A stretch of 64,000 nt of DNA from Bacteroides pyogenes (GTDB lineage: Bacteria > Bacteroidota > Bacteroidia > Bacteroidales > Bacteroidaceae), in assembly GCF_014196225.1 (NCBI RefSeq), contig NZ_JACIDI010000013.1, positions 22,174 through 86,173 of the forward strand. The letters are read 5' to 3'. Shown here one piece after another: positions 1 to 9,555 of the stretch (positions are counted from its first letter, which is position 1; each line of letters begins with the position of its first letter). The notes under the pieces are model-generated. The model searched no databases and was not told the origin of the DNA. It saw only the letters and a list, made by a program, of their open reading frames with translations. The translations under genes and the position numbers were made by a program.

Positions 1-194
1 TAATACTCCCGTCCGTTCTCTCCCAATCCATCCACAAGTGCAAAGCCCAACTCCACCCAATCTTTATAATGAGGGGCTATATCAATGGCACGCCGTTCTA
101 TCTCCCGAGCAACACATTCCACATCTTCCTCCACCTTAATTATATATAGGGGAAATACTTGGCGTATGTATTTGCTGTATTTCAGAAGGGACAT
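1..194 (-). CDS. PriCT-2/DUF3987-type replication protein, N-terminal part (runs off the left edge)
   Basis: An open frame starts at an ATG (192-194) that overlaps the end of the preceding gene by 13 bases and stays open to base 1. It gives 64 residues. The stretch reading AREIERRAIDIAP, followed by YKDWVELGFAL, resembles the PriCT-2-like start of DUF3987 proteins that follow BT4734-type genes in Bacteroides elements. A role in element replication or mobilization is inferred from family and position. The remainder lies outside the window. Confidence 0.55.
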   Translation of the reverse strand, partial: MSLLKYSKYIRQVFPLYIIKVEEDVECVAREIERRAIDIAPHYKDWVELGFALVDGLGENGREY

Positions 195-781
195 TCTCCC
201 AATCTTGGGCAGAAAAGATTTTCTTCGACATCATCTTTGTATTTATGGTTAATATATGCTTGTGGGTCGTAGGGTAAGAAGCATGAACGAGCCACATCAC
301 TGCCGGACATATCCACTAATGGCAAACCTGTTGCTTTGATGCAGTTAGCAACAGCCTTGAAGTACCGAGAATGTTCCCAGCCTTTCAAGTCAACAGGTAT
401 TATCCACTTCAATCCATTACCGGATGGACTGACAAATAACAGTTCCGTATCAAAATACTCATGGTTGAGTAATTGTCGCTTTAACTCCTCAATATTCTCC
501 ACATGATCGAAATCCAAACACATCAATCCTGAGTGCATTATCAGTTCCTTCTCATTACGCTTGCGAAATAATCCCGAAAAGGTACAATAGTCAAAATGGG
601 TGGCCTTGTACTTTTTGGCTTCGGGATAAGACTGCATCTGCCGCAGGTTTTCGGTTTGTGGTTGGGCATAATGCCCGATGATATAACGATACACATCCAC
701 AATACCTACCGCCCTTATCGGTTCGATGTTTTGAATGGGCTTGCGAAAGAATGAAAAACAATAGTCTATCGTTTCCATCAT
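182..781 (-). CDS. BT4734/VirE N-terminal-domain protein
   Basis: This 199-residue protein resembles the BT4734-like, VirE-N-domain proteins of Bacteroides mobile elements, which have a primase-polymerase-like fold. The segment LMCLDFDHVENIEEL carries the acidic pair expected for metal binding, and LLFVSPSGNGLKW is the other conserved block; FLPYDPQAY lies near the end. Its ATG overlaps the stop of the upstream helix-turn-helix gene (stop 778-780), and the next gene overlaps its 3' end, so the three are probably translationally coupled. A role in initiating element replication is inferred from the family. Confidence 0.75.
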   Translation of the reverse strand: MMETIDYCFSFFRKPIQNIEPIRAVGIVDVYRYIIGHYAQPQTENLRQMQSYPEAKKYKATHFDYCTFSGLFRKRNEKELIMHSGLMCLDFDHVENIEELKRQLLNHEYFDTELLFVSPSGNGLKWIIPVDLKGWEHSRYFKAVANCIKATGLPLVDMSGSDVARSCFLPYDPQAYINHKYKDDVEENLFCPRLGECPF

Positions 782-1129
782 CTGATAATCTTTTTAGATT
801 CGACAAATCGTTTGGCTTCTTCCATTAAGTCATCTTGTGTCTTATGCGATTTGTTCTTCAGCCAATCGTCAATTTCCGATTGCAAGAAAGCCAATGCCTT
901 ATTTATTTTATGTACGGGAATCTGTTTGGTTGATACCCATCCATAAACCGTTTGCTTGGCTGGATGTGATGGAAGATAAGCGCAAAGCGTCTATATCCAT
1001 CCACTTAGGTGAGCTACTTGCCTGCTTATGCTGCAAGGCATTTACTTTAGATTGCAGTGCTTCTACGGACTCAATCAGGTAAGACAACGCATTCGGCATT
1101 TCCTCCAATGAATTTACTTTATAAGCCAT
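778..1129 (-). pseudogene. Small helix-turn-helix element protein, frameshifted
   Basis: The gene opens with a coiled-coil-like stretch and MDIDAL, then loses frame near 980. Another frame continues with AYLPSHPAKQTVYGWV and STKQIPVHKINKALAFL and ends at the stop 778-780, which overlaps the next gene's start. Joined, the two parts give a normal element-borne helix-turn-helix protein of about 117 residues. The bases at 977-983 look like a 2-bp loss of GC from an ancestral CGCGCT. The product may be an accessory or copy-control protein. A sequencing error is not excluded. Confidence 0.7.
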
Positions 1130-1443
1130 TTTTTCTTCGTATTAAAGTTTATGCCGCAAAAGTATAGGGATGCTTATAGGTGCTAAATAGGTGCTTGACC
1201 GCCACCAATCAACCGCTCATTTACCACTGACAGATTTAAGTTTCATTAATACGAGAATTTATTGGAAGCCATAATAAAAGGAGAATAAACCACTATTGGG
1301 ACTAACACATTCCTTACCGAAAGCCTCAATACTACAAAATCCCCCTCAAAAAGCCGATGCTTCATGAGGGGTAAACGGTGGTAAATACATGATAGGTATC
1401 ACATAAGTCGTTGGTGCTCAGAGGTGGGAGCCTCCACCACAAC
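1130..1443. other. Intergenic region between integrase and replication genes of the element
   Basis: Besides the -7 box at 1157-1164 this 314-base stretch holds a short inverted repeat near 1422-1438 (GAGGTGG / CCTCCACC), close to the end of the integrase, which could act as its terminator. No open frame of interest or other repeat was seen. Confidence 0.4.
1157..1164 (-). promoter_or_regulatory. Bacteroidetes -7 box
   Basis: Reads TACTTTTG on the minus strand, a perfect TAnnTTTG match, 28 bases upstream of the frameshifted helix-turn-helix gene. No clear -33 TTG was found. Confidence 0.55.
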
Positions 1444-2705
1444 CTATAAATCCAAATTGTCTATATGCAGCGTATTGGCGGCTTTCTCTTTTTGTTCGTT
1501 TACGATGTGCGTATAAATCTGCGTGGTTTTGACATTAGTATGTCCCATCAAAGACTTGATGGTGTATATGTCAACGCCATTTTCCAGCAACAGCGAAGCG
1601 TAGCTATGACGGGCACAATGGAAGGTGATGTGCTTCTTGATACCGGATGCTTCTATCCAGACTTTCAACGGGCGAGAAATCCAAGAGGCATCAGTCAATC
1701 CTTCAAAAACAAGTGCTTCATCATCGTCTGGACGTATGCCGCATAGTTGAAGTGCCTGTTGAATGACTGGCTTTAATCGGGCCTTTTTGTCTTTTGCTGA
1801 ATTACGACTGCTTGCCATGTACCCTTGCTTGTTTGCTGAATTTGTTTCCATTTCAAAGTTTGAATATCACTATGCCGCAATCCAGTGAGAATAGAAAAGA
1901 AGAACGCACGTTTCAAAACATCATCCTTGCACGGCGTATCAACCAACATTTGCACTTCATTCATGGTAAGCGCAACACGAGGTTTCTCAATGTTTGTTAT
2001 TCCCTTTACTTTCGCGCTTATATCAACGGTCAGATATTCATCAATGAATGCCTGTTTCAATCCGGCTTTGAGTATAGAGAAATAAGTCGATGCCGTGTTT
2101 TGTGAGATAGTACCTTTCTTATTCCCTCCCATTGGAGCACGGAGAAGGAACATCTTTATATCTTCAAGCAGTTTTACGGAAATCGCCTTGAATGGAATTG
2201 GTTGCCCTTGTGAATACATTTTCAATAATTCGCCTACACGCCTCCAGTTGACTATTATCGAATCGGAACTATTAGGATGACGTGTGCTTATAATACGATT
2301 GAAATACTTGATAAAATCCTGTTCGCTCCGCTCATTCTGTGCAGCGATTTCGTTTTCCTTATCAGTGTAAAGGATGGCACTATCGTATTCATGCTGTCGT
2401 AGCTTCCGCACATTGTCGGCATAAATACAAGCCTCTTGGTCTATCGTTGAACGACATTGGATAATTCCATTCAAATCACGTTTAGGCTTATAGTTGAATG
2501 TTCCATCCGGTAAGATACGTGCTATGGACGATTTGTCCCAAATGGGTGTGGATATAGTCCGGTTAATGGATTCCACCACACGGCTTGCCCGTTTAGAACC
2601 TCGCTTATAAACTGGGTATGACTCTATAATCAGATACCACTCTTCTTTATAATTCGACCTTCTGAGCTTGACGGTCACTTTGGTATTAGGTAATGCTTTC
2701 TTCAT
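1444..2705 (-). pseudogene. Tyrosine recombinase (integrase), frameshifted
   Basis: The first 310 residues hold the arm-binding and core-binding regions and the first catalytic arginine in TGLRHSD. The frame then stops at about 1773 after KTKRPD. A second frame (from about 1851 to 1444) carries the rest of the catalytic domain: HCARHSYASLL gives the H-x-x-R pair and GHTNVKTTQIYTH the second histidine and the tyrosine nucleophile. A single-base loss near 1773-1778 explains the break. The intact enzyme would be about 420 residues and would integrate and excise the element. The start overlaps the stop of the excisionase-like gene by ATGA. Confidence 0.8.
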
Positions 2706-3247
2706 AACGACTTATATAATTTATCAATTTCAGATTTGGGAACATAAACATAGTTACCGATTTGGCGTGTAGGAATAGAATGACGGCGTATGTGCTTAAA
2801 TACACTGCTGTCATTGATATGGAACTTCTTTGCAATCTCTCCGATGGTGTAACAATCTTTGGGTTCAAAGGACAATGCTTCCTTTTTTCTCTTTCTACTC
2901 TCTACCTTTGTTTTGAAGTGTTCATCCATATACTGCCGACTAAGGCATATCAGACGCTGACCAAAATTGTATGACGGTATCAAGCCTTGCCGTATCATAC
3001 GATAAAGAACGTCTTTACTAATTCCGTAAATCAGCATAGCTTCCTTTACGGTTAGATACCCCTTGCAGGATGGTATTCGTCTAATCAGTGCTTGGCGTAT
3101 CGCTTCTTTCTCTTTTGCGATTTGTCTTTTCTTATATGCTCTCTTGGAACAAGCAGGGCAACAATACTTCGACACTAATGTGGGAGGAGTAAAGATTTTA
3201 CCACACTCCTCGCAACTTCTTTGAATGGTGTAATTTTCTCTTGGCAT
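2702..3247 (-). CDS. Excisionase-like helix-turn-helix protein with zinc-ribbon start
   Basis: The 181-residue protein begins with paired cysteines (CEEC at about 13-16, CCPAC at about 29-33) that suggest a zinc ribbon. Two excisionase/MerR-type helix-turn-helix segments follow, one around LTVKEAMLIYGISKDVLY and one around YTIGEIAKKFHINDSSVF, each with a short recognition wing. It overlaps the integrase start (ATGA), so the two were probably co-translated. Such proteins usually direct excision or control the integrase promoter. It is intact although the integrase beside it is broken. Confidence 0.7.
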   Translation of the reverse strand: MPRENYTIQRSCEECGKIFTPPTLVSKYCCPACSKRAYKKRQIAKEKEAIRQALIRRIPSCKGYLTVKEAMLIYGISKDVLYRMIRQGLIPSYNFGQRLICLSRQYMDEHFKTKVESRKRKKEALSFEPKDCYTIGEIAKKFHINDSSVFKHIRRHSIPTRQIGNYVYVPKSEIDKLYKSL

Positions 3248-3381
3248 ATTCTTCTCGTTTTAAATGGTTTATATCAATTTAAGTTGTACCTTATCGCCAA
3301 ATAAGACGTGTCGCAAACATGTCGCAAATAAGAGATAAAAAAGCCCATAGAAAACACATAGCAACCATGAACCCCATAAAC

Positions 3382-3419
3382 GCAAAAAGCGTGCAACTCA
3401 TTGAGCTGCACGCTTTTGC
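3382..3419 (-). terminator. Terminator of dnaK
   Basis: An 11-bp perfect stem (3385-3395 with 3407-3417, AAAAGCGTGCA paired) lies 30 bases after the dnaK stop, with A and T tracts on its flanks. It could end transcription from both directions. Confidence 0.75.
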
Positions 3420-3450
3420 TTATTGTTTATTATCTGTATCCTTATCGGAA

Positions 3451-5358
3451 TCATTTGACTTCCTCAAAGTCAGCATCTTGTACATTATCACCATGCTTAC
3501 TATCCGCTCCTTCAACATTACCTTGAGCGTCGTTCATATTCGGATCGGTTTGTGCGCCACTTTGAGCGTACATCTCTGCACTTGCAGCTTGAAAGGCTGT
3601 ATTGATTTCTGCCATAGCCGTGTCGATAGCTGACAAATCCTGCGCTTTATGAGCATCTTTCAACTTCTGTAAAGCGGTTTCGATCGGAGCTTTCTTGTCA
3701 GCAGGCAACTTATCACCCAATTCTTTCAACTGATTCTCGGTAGAGAAGATCAAGCTATCAGCCTGATTCAACTTATCGATCTTTTCACGTTCTTTCTTGT
3801 CGGCTTCGGCATTGGCCTCGGCTTCGGCTTTCATACGTTCGATTTCTTCCTTACTCAAACCGCTTGACGCTTCGATGCGGATGGCCTGTTCTTTACCGGT
3901 TGCTTTATCCTTAGCAGATACTTTCAGAATACCATTGGCATCGATATCGAATGTCACTTCAATCTGAGGGACTCCACGACGTGCAGGAGCGATACCTGTC
4001 AGGTTGAACTGACCGATAGACTTATTCTGTGCGGCCATTGGACGTTCACCTTGCAATACATGGATAGTCACTTCTGTCTGGTTGTCGGCAGCCGTTGAGA
4101 AAGTTTCACTCTTCTTGCATGGAATTGTCGTATTGGCGTCGATCAGTTTAGTCATTACGCCACCCAACGTTTCGATACCCATCGACAAAGGGGTAACGTC
4201 GAGCAATACCACACCCTTGATTTCATCGGTCAACACCGCTCCTTGCACAGCAGCACCCACAGCTACCACTTCATCCGGATTCACTCCTTTCGAAGGAACC
4301 TTACCGAAAAAGTCCTCTACCAACTTCTGAACAGCCGGAATACGTGAAGAACCACCTACAAGGATTACTTCATCGATATCCGAATTAGACAATCCGGCAT
4401 CACTCATCGCTTTCTTGCAAGGTTCGAGACAAGCCTGAATGAGGCTATGTGCCAAAGATTCGAATTTAGCACGTGTCAGCGTCTTAACCAAGTGTTTGGG
4501 CACACCACCTACCGGCATAATATAAGGTAAATTAATTTCGGTGGTTGTAGAAGAAGACAATTCAATTTTCGCCTTCTCGGCAGCTTCTTTCAAACGTTGC
4601 AAAGCCATCGGATCTTGTGTCAAGTCGGCGCCTTCGTCATTCTTGAATTCTTCCACCAGCCAATTGATAATCACTTGGTCGAAGTCGTCACCACCGAGGT
4701 GAGTGTCGCCATTGGTAGAAAGAACCTCAAACACACCGCCTCCAAATTCAAGAATAGAAATATCGAATGTACCTCCACCCAAGTCGAATACGGCGATCTT
4801 CATATCTTTATGGGCCTTGTCGAGGCCATAAGCAAGCGCTGCGGCTGTCGGTTCGTTCACGATACGCTTCACTTCGAGTCCCGCAATCTGTCCGGCTTCT
4901 TTCGTTGCCTGACGCTGAGAGTCGGAGAAGTATGCAGGAACGGTGATTACCGCTTCAGTAACTTCCTGTCCCAAATAGTCTTCGGCTGTTTTCTTCATTT
5001 TCTGAAGAATCATTGCTGAAATTTCTTGTGGAGTATACAGACGTCCGTCTATATCCACACGCGGCATGTTATTATCGCCTTTTACTACTTTATATGGTAC
5101 GCGCGAAATTTCTTTTTGCACTTGATCCCAATTCTCACCCATGAAACGTTTGATAGAGAATACTGTACGTTGCGGATTCGTGATGGCCTGTCGTTTTGCC
5201 GGATCACCGACTTTACGTTCGCCGCCATCTACAAATGCCACAATAGAAGGCGTGGTACGCTTTCCTTCAGCATTTGTGATTACTACAGGTTCGTTTCCTT
5301 CAAATACAGAAACGCAAGAGTTTGTAGTTCCTAAGTCAATTCCAATAATTTTTCCCAT
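3451..5358 (-). CDS. dnaK: Molecular chaperone DnaK (Hsp70)
   Basis: A full-length Hsp70 of 635 residues. The nucleotide-binding domain shows phosphate loop 1 ([10 protein letters not shown] at 5-14), [13 protein letters not shown] and [14 protein letters not shown], followed by the substrate-binding domain with the linker [12 protein letters not shown] and an acidic tail ending FEEVK. It binds unfolded peptides in an ATP cycle with DnaJ and GrpE, neither of which is adjacent here. It is transcribed alone, with a strong hairpin downstream. The long region upstream has no perfect TAnnTTTG box on this strand. Confidence 0.97.
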   Translation of the reverse strand: MGKIIGIDLGTTNSCVSVFEGNEPVVITNAEGKRTTPSIVAFVDGGERKVGDPAKRQAITNPQRTVFSIKRFMGENWDQVQKEISRVPYKVVKGDNNMPRVDIDGRLYTPQEISAMILQKMKKTAEDYLGQEVTEAVITVPAYFSDSQRQATKEAGQIAGLEVKRIVNEPTAAALAYGLDKAHKDMKIAVFDLGGGTFDISILEFGGGVFEVLSTNGDTHLGGDDFDQVIINWLVEEFKNDEGADLTQDPMALQRLKEAAEKAKIELSSSTTTEINLPYIMPVGGVPKHLVKTLTRAKFESLAHSLIQACLEPCKKAMSDAGLSNSDIDEVILVGGSSRIPAVQKLVEDFFGKVPSKGVNPDEVVAVGAAVQGAVLTDEIKGVVLLDVTPLSMGIETLGGVMTKLIDANTTIPCKKSETFSTAADNQTEVTIHVLQGERPMAAQNKSIGQFNLTGIAPARRGVPQIEVTFDIDANGILKVSAKDKATGKEQAIRIEASSGLSKEEIERMKAEAEANAEADKKEREKIDKLNQADSLIFSTENQLKELGDKLPADKKAPIETALQKLKDAHKAQDLSAIDTAMAEINTAFQAASAEMYAQSGAQTDPNMNDAQGNVEGADSKHGDNVQDADFEEVK

Positions 5359-5967
5359 GATTGTTATGTTATTTATTGTTATTATTCAGGTTGTTTTAAA
5401 TTAAGTCCAAAATCATTCGACCATTTAAAAACAAACGATGTGCCAAAAAGGGGAGAACACAGAAGACTGACACGAAATCTGCCAAAAAGACAGAATCTAT
5501 AAAAACACTTCCACCGGACAAAAACATTATTCTACCTATAATCGAAAAGTTCTGGAGTTTACTTCTACTCCTTCCCTCGCTCCATTAAGCCGTCTACTTT
5601 CGAATGTGTTTGAGAGCTAAGATTCGCTTCTGTTGTTCCACCTCACGTTCCATTAATCCAAGTCTGTGTTATTCACACAATCTTATTTCAAGCCAGCCTT
5701 CCAGAAATGCAAAAGACTTTGCATCAGTGCCCGATAAGATCTTAACAATGATTCTCCCGATGACCGATCTCAAAAGAACGACAAAATCACGTTCGGACAA
5801 AACGTCTCTGCCTAAAGAAAAGACACTCTTTCGCGTAAAGCAATGTCGAATCAATAGTTTGCCCCCAATTTCGATATGCGTTCATTATCGCAACCAATGT
5901 ATTCTTATGCCTTCAAATGCAAATCTTTTTTTTATCTTTGCAGGAAATGAAAACTAAATAACCACCG
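5359..5967. other. Divergent intergenic region between dnaK and the uptake operon
   Basis: The 609 bases hold the divergent promoters. Two copies of CTTTTTGGCA on the minus strand (5441-5450 and 5480-5489 region) lie 39 bp apart upstream of dnaK and may be a regulatory site. A small perfect hairpin sits at 5706-5723 (ATGCAAA/TTTGCAT). Open frames here do not look like genes. A degenerate repeat around 5576 and 5642 is noted under rejected observations. Confidence 0.4.
5933..5940 (+). promoter_or_regulatory. Bacteroidetes -7 box
   Basis: TATCTTTG, a perfect TAnnTTTG match, 27 bases before the ATG of the binding-protein gene. Confidence 0.65.
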
Positions 5968-7095
5968 ATGATGAAACGATTGCTATCTCTCACGCTGCTT
6001 ATTCTTTTATTGGCGGGATGCCACAGAAGGCCGGATGCAGCGAAAAACAAAGCGAATGAAACAAAAGTCAGCCTTTCGTATGCCAAAGGATTCGATATTG
6101 CACATACGGAAACGTATACCGCAGTCACCGTTTACAATCCTTGGAAAAGTGGGGAGATATACGACAAATATTATCTGGTAAAAAAGCAGGAGATCGATGT
6201 TCCGGCAGACGGGCAAAAAATTGTCGTTCCGCTTAAAACCCTTATGGCCAACTCGGCGACACACTTGGGATTTCTCGAGTTACTGGACGAACTGGATAAA
6301 GTGACCGGCATCTGTAGTACGCAATACATTTACAATCCCTCCATCTTGCAAGGAGTCGAGGAAGGACGTGTTAAAGATCTCGGAGACGCTTTCAACCTCG
6401 ACATCGAAAACCTGTTGCTCCTGCGTCCGCAGGCGGTCATGACATCAGCATACAACGCCGATGATGAGAACAGCCGGAAAATGAAGCAAACCGGCATACC
6501 CATCCTGTATAATATAGAATGGCAGGAACCGTCAATACTCGGAAGGGCGGAATGGATAAAATACGTAGCCGCTTTTTTCGATAAGGAAGCGGAAGCCGAC
6601 AGCATTTTCGAAGAGGTAACGGAAAAGTATAACCGGCTGAAAGAGAAAGCCGCGGCATTCTCCGGAGAACCCGCCATCTTCTCCGGAGAAGATTACCGGG
6701 GAACGTGGAGTATGCCCGGAGGGAAAAGCTATCTCGCTCAATTGTTCAGAGACGCAGGCGCCACGTACCTATATAGCCGCGACAGTGTTTCCGCCAGTAT
6801 CCCGCTGAACATCGAAAAAGCGCTTATCGACTTCAGTGAAGCAGACATCTGGGTAGGAGTCAAAGCCCGTTCGCTGGACGAACTCAAAAAGACAAACAGT
6901 AAATACAAACTGTTCAAAGCTTTCAAAACAGGACAGGTATACAACATGGGCAAACGTATGAATGCAACCGGAGGAAACGATTATTGGGAAAGCGGAGTGG
7001 CCCGACCCGACCTGCTCTTGAAAGATATGATCAAAATCTGCCATCCGCAACAGACGGAAGAATATGAGTCGACATACTTCGAACAATTAAAGTAA
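5968..7095 (+). CDS. ABC transporter substrate-binding lipoprotein (BtuF/FepB-like)
   Basis: The product has 375 residues and a lipoprotein signal with lipobox LAGC (Cys18 from the first ATG; a second ATG follows at once). The body matches the helical-backbone metal-receptor family that captures cobalamin, haem or iron-siderophore in the periplasm: two lobes, with segments such as GVEEGRVKDLGDAFNLD, NIENLLLLRPQAVMT and VYNMGKRMNATGGNDYWESG. The permease gene follows after 8 bases, so they form an operon. The substrate cannot be read from sequence; vitamin B12 is attractive because B12-dependent mutA/mutB lie in the same window. Confidence 0.85.
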   Translation: MMKRLLSLTLLILLLAGCHRRPDAAKNKANETKVSLSYAKGFDIAHTETYTAVTVYNPWKSGEIYDKYYLVKKQEIDVPADGQKIVVPLKTLMANSATHLGFLELLDELDKVTGICSTQYIYNPSILQGVEEGRVKDLGDAFNLDIENLLLLRPQAVMTSAYNADDENSRKMKQTGIPILYNIEWQEPSILGRAEWIKYVAAFFDKEAEADSIFEEVTEKYNRLKEKAAAFSGEPAIFSGEDYRGTWSMPGGKSYLAQLFRDAGATYLYSRDSVSASIPLNIEKALIDFSEADIWVGVKARSLDELKKTNSKYKLFKAFKTGQVYNMGKRMNATGGNDYWESGVARPDLLLKDMIKICHPQQTEEYESTYFEQLK

Positions 7096-7103
7096 ACATT
7101 TTC

Positions 7104-8099
7104 ATGAGTCGGGTACATCTATTCTTACTGCTTTTCATGGCCCTCATAGCGGCTTTCCTTGCCGACATCGCCTTCGGCAGTGTAAATCTTCCGGTCGGCG
7201 AAGTGTGGAAAACGCTTACAGGAACAAGCGACAACCTCATTTACAGGGAAATCATTTTCAACCACAGGCTTCCCAAAGCACTCACCGCAATTCTCACCGG
7301 TGCGGCTTTATCTATTGCGGGAGTACTGATGCAAACTTTGTTCAGCAATCCGCTGGCAGGCCCCGACGTATTAGGCGTCACTTCCGGTTCGAGTCTCGGA
7401 GTGGCGTTGCTCACCTTGGGTACATCTGCTCTTCCTGCATGGTTCATTAGCGGATGGGGACAGGTCACAGCCGCATTCTTGGGCGCTATCGGCGTACTGC
7501 TGCTCATCATCATCGCGTCCGTCAAAATCCGGCAGACAGTTTCATTGCTCATCGTAGGCATGATGTTCGGCTATTTCACCGGAGCCATTGTAAGTATCTT
7601 ACAAAGCGTAAGCAATCCCGACGCCTTGAAACTTTTCATTTCCTGGACATTCGGCAGTCTTTCGGCGGTGGGATGGCAACAAATGGGAATCATGGCGCCC
7701 GTAATCATCATCGGAACAATGGTTGCCTTATTCTTACAAAAGCCTCTCAACATCTTGCTGCTGGGTAAGAATTATGCCGGCGGATTAGGCATTTCGGTCC
7801 CCCGCCTGCGGCTATGGATCATTCTCGCAACAGCCATATTGGCAGGCACATCCACTGCCTTTACCGGACCGATCGCTTTCATCGGTATCACCATGCCACA
7901 TATCGCAAGGGGATTGTTCCACACATTAAACCACCGCGTCATCCTTCCCGCTTCACTTCTTTGCGGTTCTGTCACACTATTGATATGCGACATCATCTCG
8001 CAACTTCCGGGCATGCAAGGCACGCTGCCCATCAATGCGGTCACAGCATTATTCGGAGCGCCCGTCATCGTTTGGATCATTGCGCACAATAAAGGATAA
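7104..8099 (+). CDS. FecCD/BtuC-family ABC transporter permease
   Basis: The 331-residue protein is strongly hydrophobic along its length, as expected for the about ten membrane helices of BtuC/FecCD permeases. Family landmarks are the stretch beginning RLPKALTAILTGAALSIAG, LGVTSGSSLGVA and FIGITMPHIAR, the last being the cytoplasmic loop that contacts the ATPase. It forms the channel for the substrate delivered by the preceding lipoprotein. The gene for the ATP-binding subunit normally follows but is absent here; the next gene is an unrelated dehydrogenase with its own promoter. Confidence 0.9.
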   Translation: MSRVHLFLLLFMALIAAFLADIAFGSVNLPVGEVWKTLTGTSDNLIYREIIFNHRLPKALTAILTGAALSIAGVLMQTLFSNPLAGPDVLGVTSGSSLGVALLTLGTSALPAWFISGWGQVTAAFLGAIGVLLLIIIASVKIRQTVSLLIVGMMFGYFTGAIVSILQSVSNPDALKLFISWTFGSLSAVGWQQMGIMAPVIIIGTMVALFLQKPLNILLLGKNYAGGLGISVPRLRLWIILATAILAGTSTAFTGPIAFIGITMPHIARGLFHTLNHRVILPASLLCGSVTLLICDIISQLPGMQGTLPINAVTALFGAPVIVWIIAHNKG

Positions 8100-8138
8100 A
8101 AAAGGAGAGCCCGCCGCAGCTATCTAAAAATAAAAATG

Positions 8139-8146
8139 TATATTTG
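8139..8146 (+). promoter_or_regulatory. Bacteroidetes -7 box
   Basis: TATATTTG, a perfect match to TAnnTTTG, placed between the permease and the dehydrogenase. It separates the latter from the transporter operon. Confidence 0.6.
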
Positions 8147-8254
8147 CAATGATTTGAAAGTTGTAAACAGCCGACTATGAGTCACATCGGTTACACACAC
8201 GGCTGCGCAGCTCGAAAATCATAAAAAACAAACTATAAATCATAATTCATAAAA

Positions 8255-9448
8255 ATGGGTAGAGTTCTTATTATCGGTGCAGGCGGTGTGGGTACTGTCG
8301 TTGCACACAAAGTGGCACAAAATGCCGATGTATTCACAGACATCATGATTGCCAGCCGTACGAAAGAAAAGTGCGACAAGATTGTCGAAGCAATAGGGAA
8401 TCCGAACATCAAAACCGCCAAGGTAGATGCCGACAATGTAGACGAACTGGTAGCGTTGTTCAACGACTTCAAACCGGAGATGGTGATCAACGTAGCGCTC
8501 CCTTATCAGGACCTTACAATCATGGAAGCCTGCCTGAAAGCCGGAGTCAACTATCTCGATACCGCCAATTACGAGCCGAAAGACGAAGCTCATTTCGAAT
8601 ACAGTTGGCAATGGGCTTATCACGAGCGTTTCAAAGAAGCCGGACTGACTGCGATATTAGGATGCGGCTTCGACCCGGGTGTAAGCGGAATATTCACAGC
8701 CTATGCCGCCAAGCATTATTTCGACGAAATTCACTATCTGGATATTGTGGACTGTAATGCGGGAAACCATCACAAAGCATTCGCCACCAATTTCAATCCC
8801 GAAATCAATATTCGTGAAATCACTCAGAACGGTCGTTACTATGAAAACGGCAAATGGGTGACCACCCAACCGTTGGAGATTCATAAAGACCTCACATATC
8901 CGAATATCGGACCGCGCGACTCATACCTACTTTATCACGAAGAACTGGAATCGTTGGTAAAAAACTTCCCGACCATCAAGCGCGCCCGTTTCTGGATGAC
9001 TTTCGGACAGGAGTATCTGACTCACCTTCGCGTCATACAGAACATCGGCATGGCGCGTATCGACGAAGTAGACTACAATGGCATGAAGATCGTTCCGTTG
9101 CAATTCCTGAAAGCCGTATTGCCCAATCCGCAAGACTTAGGTGAAAACTATGAAGGAGAAACTTCCATCGGCTGCCGTATCCGCGGAATCAAAGACGGCA
9201 AAGAACGCACGTATTACGTGTACAATAATTGCAGCCATCAGGAAGCATACAAGGAAACAGGCATGCAGGGAGTAAGCTATACGACAGGGGTTCCTGCCAT
9301 GATCGGAGCCATGATGTTCTTCAAAGGCGAATGGAAACGCCCGGGCGTGAACAATGTGGAAGAGTTCAACCCCGATCCGTTTATGGAACAGCTCAACAAG
9401 CAAGGATTGCCCTGGCACGAAGAATTCGACAAGGATCTTGAACTGTAA
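8255..9448 (+). CDS. Carboxynorspermidine synthase (saccharopine dehydrogenase family)
   Basis: The protein has 397 residues with an N-terminal Rossmann motif (VLIIGAGGVGTVVAHK) and family blocks INVALPYQDLTIMEACL, LGCGFDPGVSGIFTAYA and the C-terminal YTTGVPAMIGAMMFF. Among saccharopine-dehydrogenase-like proteins this pattern matches carboxynorspermidine dehydrogenase, which reductively condenses diaminopropane or putrescine with aspartate semialdehyde in norspermidine/spermidine synthesis. The partner decarboxylase NspC is not in the window. It appears monocistronic, with its own promoter and a strong hairpin after the stop. Confidence 0.88.
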   Translation: MGRVLIIGAGGVGTVVAHKVAQNADVFTDIMIASRTKEKCDKIVEAIGNPNIKTAKVDADNVDELVALFNDFKPEMVINVALPYQDLTIMEACLKAGVNYLDTANYEPKDEAHFEYSWQWAYHERFKEAGLTAILGCGFDPGVSGIFTAYAAKHYFDEIHYLDIVDCNAGNHHKAFATNFNPEINIREITQNGRYYENGKWVTTQPLEIHKDLTYPNIGPRDSYLLYHEELESLVKNFPTIKRARFWMTFGQEYLTHLRVIQNIGMARIDEVDYNGMKIVPLQFLKAVLPNPQDLGENYEGETSIGCRIRGIKDGKERTYYVYNNCSHQEAYKETGMQGVSYTTGVPAMIGAMMFFKGEWKRPGVNNVEEFNPDPFMEQLNKQGLPWHEEFDKDLEL

Positions 9449-9473
9449 CAGCCCGCATAAATAAACAAACCGG

Positions 9474-9527
9474 CCGATGCACCCAGGAGACGGAATATAT
9501 GTGCTACATTCTCCGTGGATGCATCGG
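9474..9527 (+). terminator. Long hairpin after the carboxynorspermidine synthase gene
   Basis: An inverted repeat pairs 9474-9481 with 9520-9527 and continues inward with GGAGACGGAAT against ATTCTCCGT, around a short loop. It lies between the dehydrogenase stop and bcp. No long T tract follows. Confidence 0.6.
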
Positions 9528-9555
9528 TATTTATATAACCATTAAAAAAGAAGTC

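Larger units (their letters stand above)
1..3300 (-). mobile_element. Right end of an integrated mobilizable element
   Basis: Five minus-strand genes typical of small Bacteroides mobilizable elements lie together: a PriCT-2-type fragment, a BT4734/VirE-N-type protein, a small helix-turn-helix gene, a tyrosine recombinase and an excisionase-like protein. The block ends just before the dnaK terminator. It continues beyond the left edge, so only one end is visible. Two of the five genes are frameshifted, so this copy is probably decaying. The 3300 boundary is approximate; no attachment-site repeat could be identified because the other end is missing. Confidence 0.6.

Noticed and set aside
5425..5455. 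Sigma-54-like sequence upstream of dnaK (TGGCAC-N5-TTG on the minus strand)
   Set aside because: The -12 element reads TTGTT instead of TTGCW, dnaK is not an expected sigma-54 gene, and no activator site is evident.
5574..5660. CTC-GCTCCATTAAGCC-like words about 68 bp apart upstream of dnaK
   Set aside because: About 24 nt with gaps; weaker than the accepted loci. The minus-strand 19-codon frame between them is not supported as a gene.
5359..5967. Cobalamin riboswitch before the BtuF/BtuC-like genes
   Set aside because: No B12-box-like sequence was found between the promoter and the start codon, which are only 27 bases apart.
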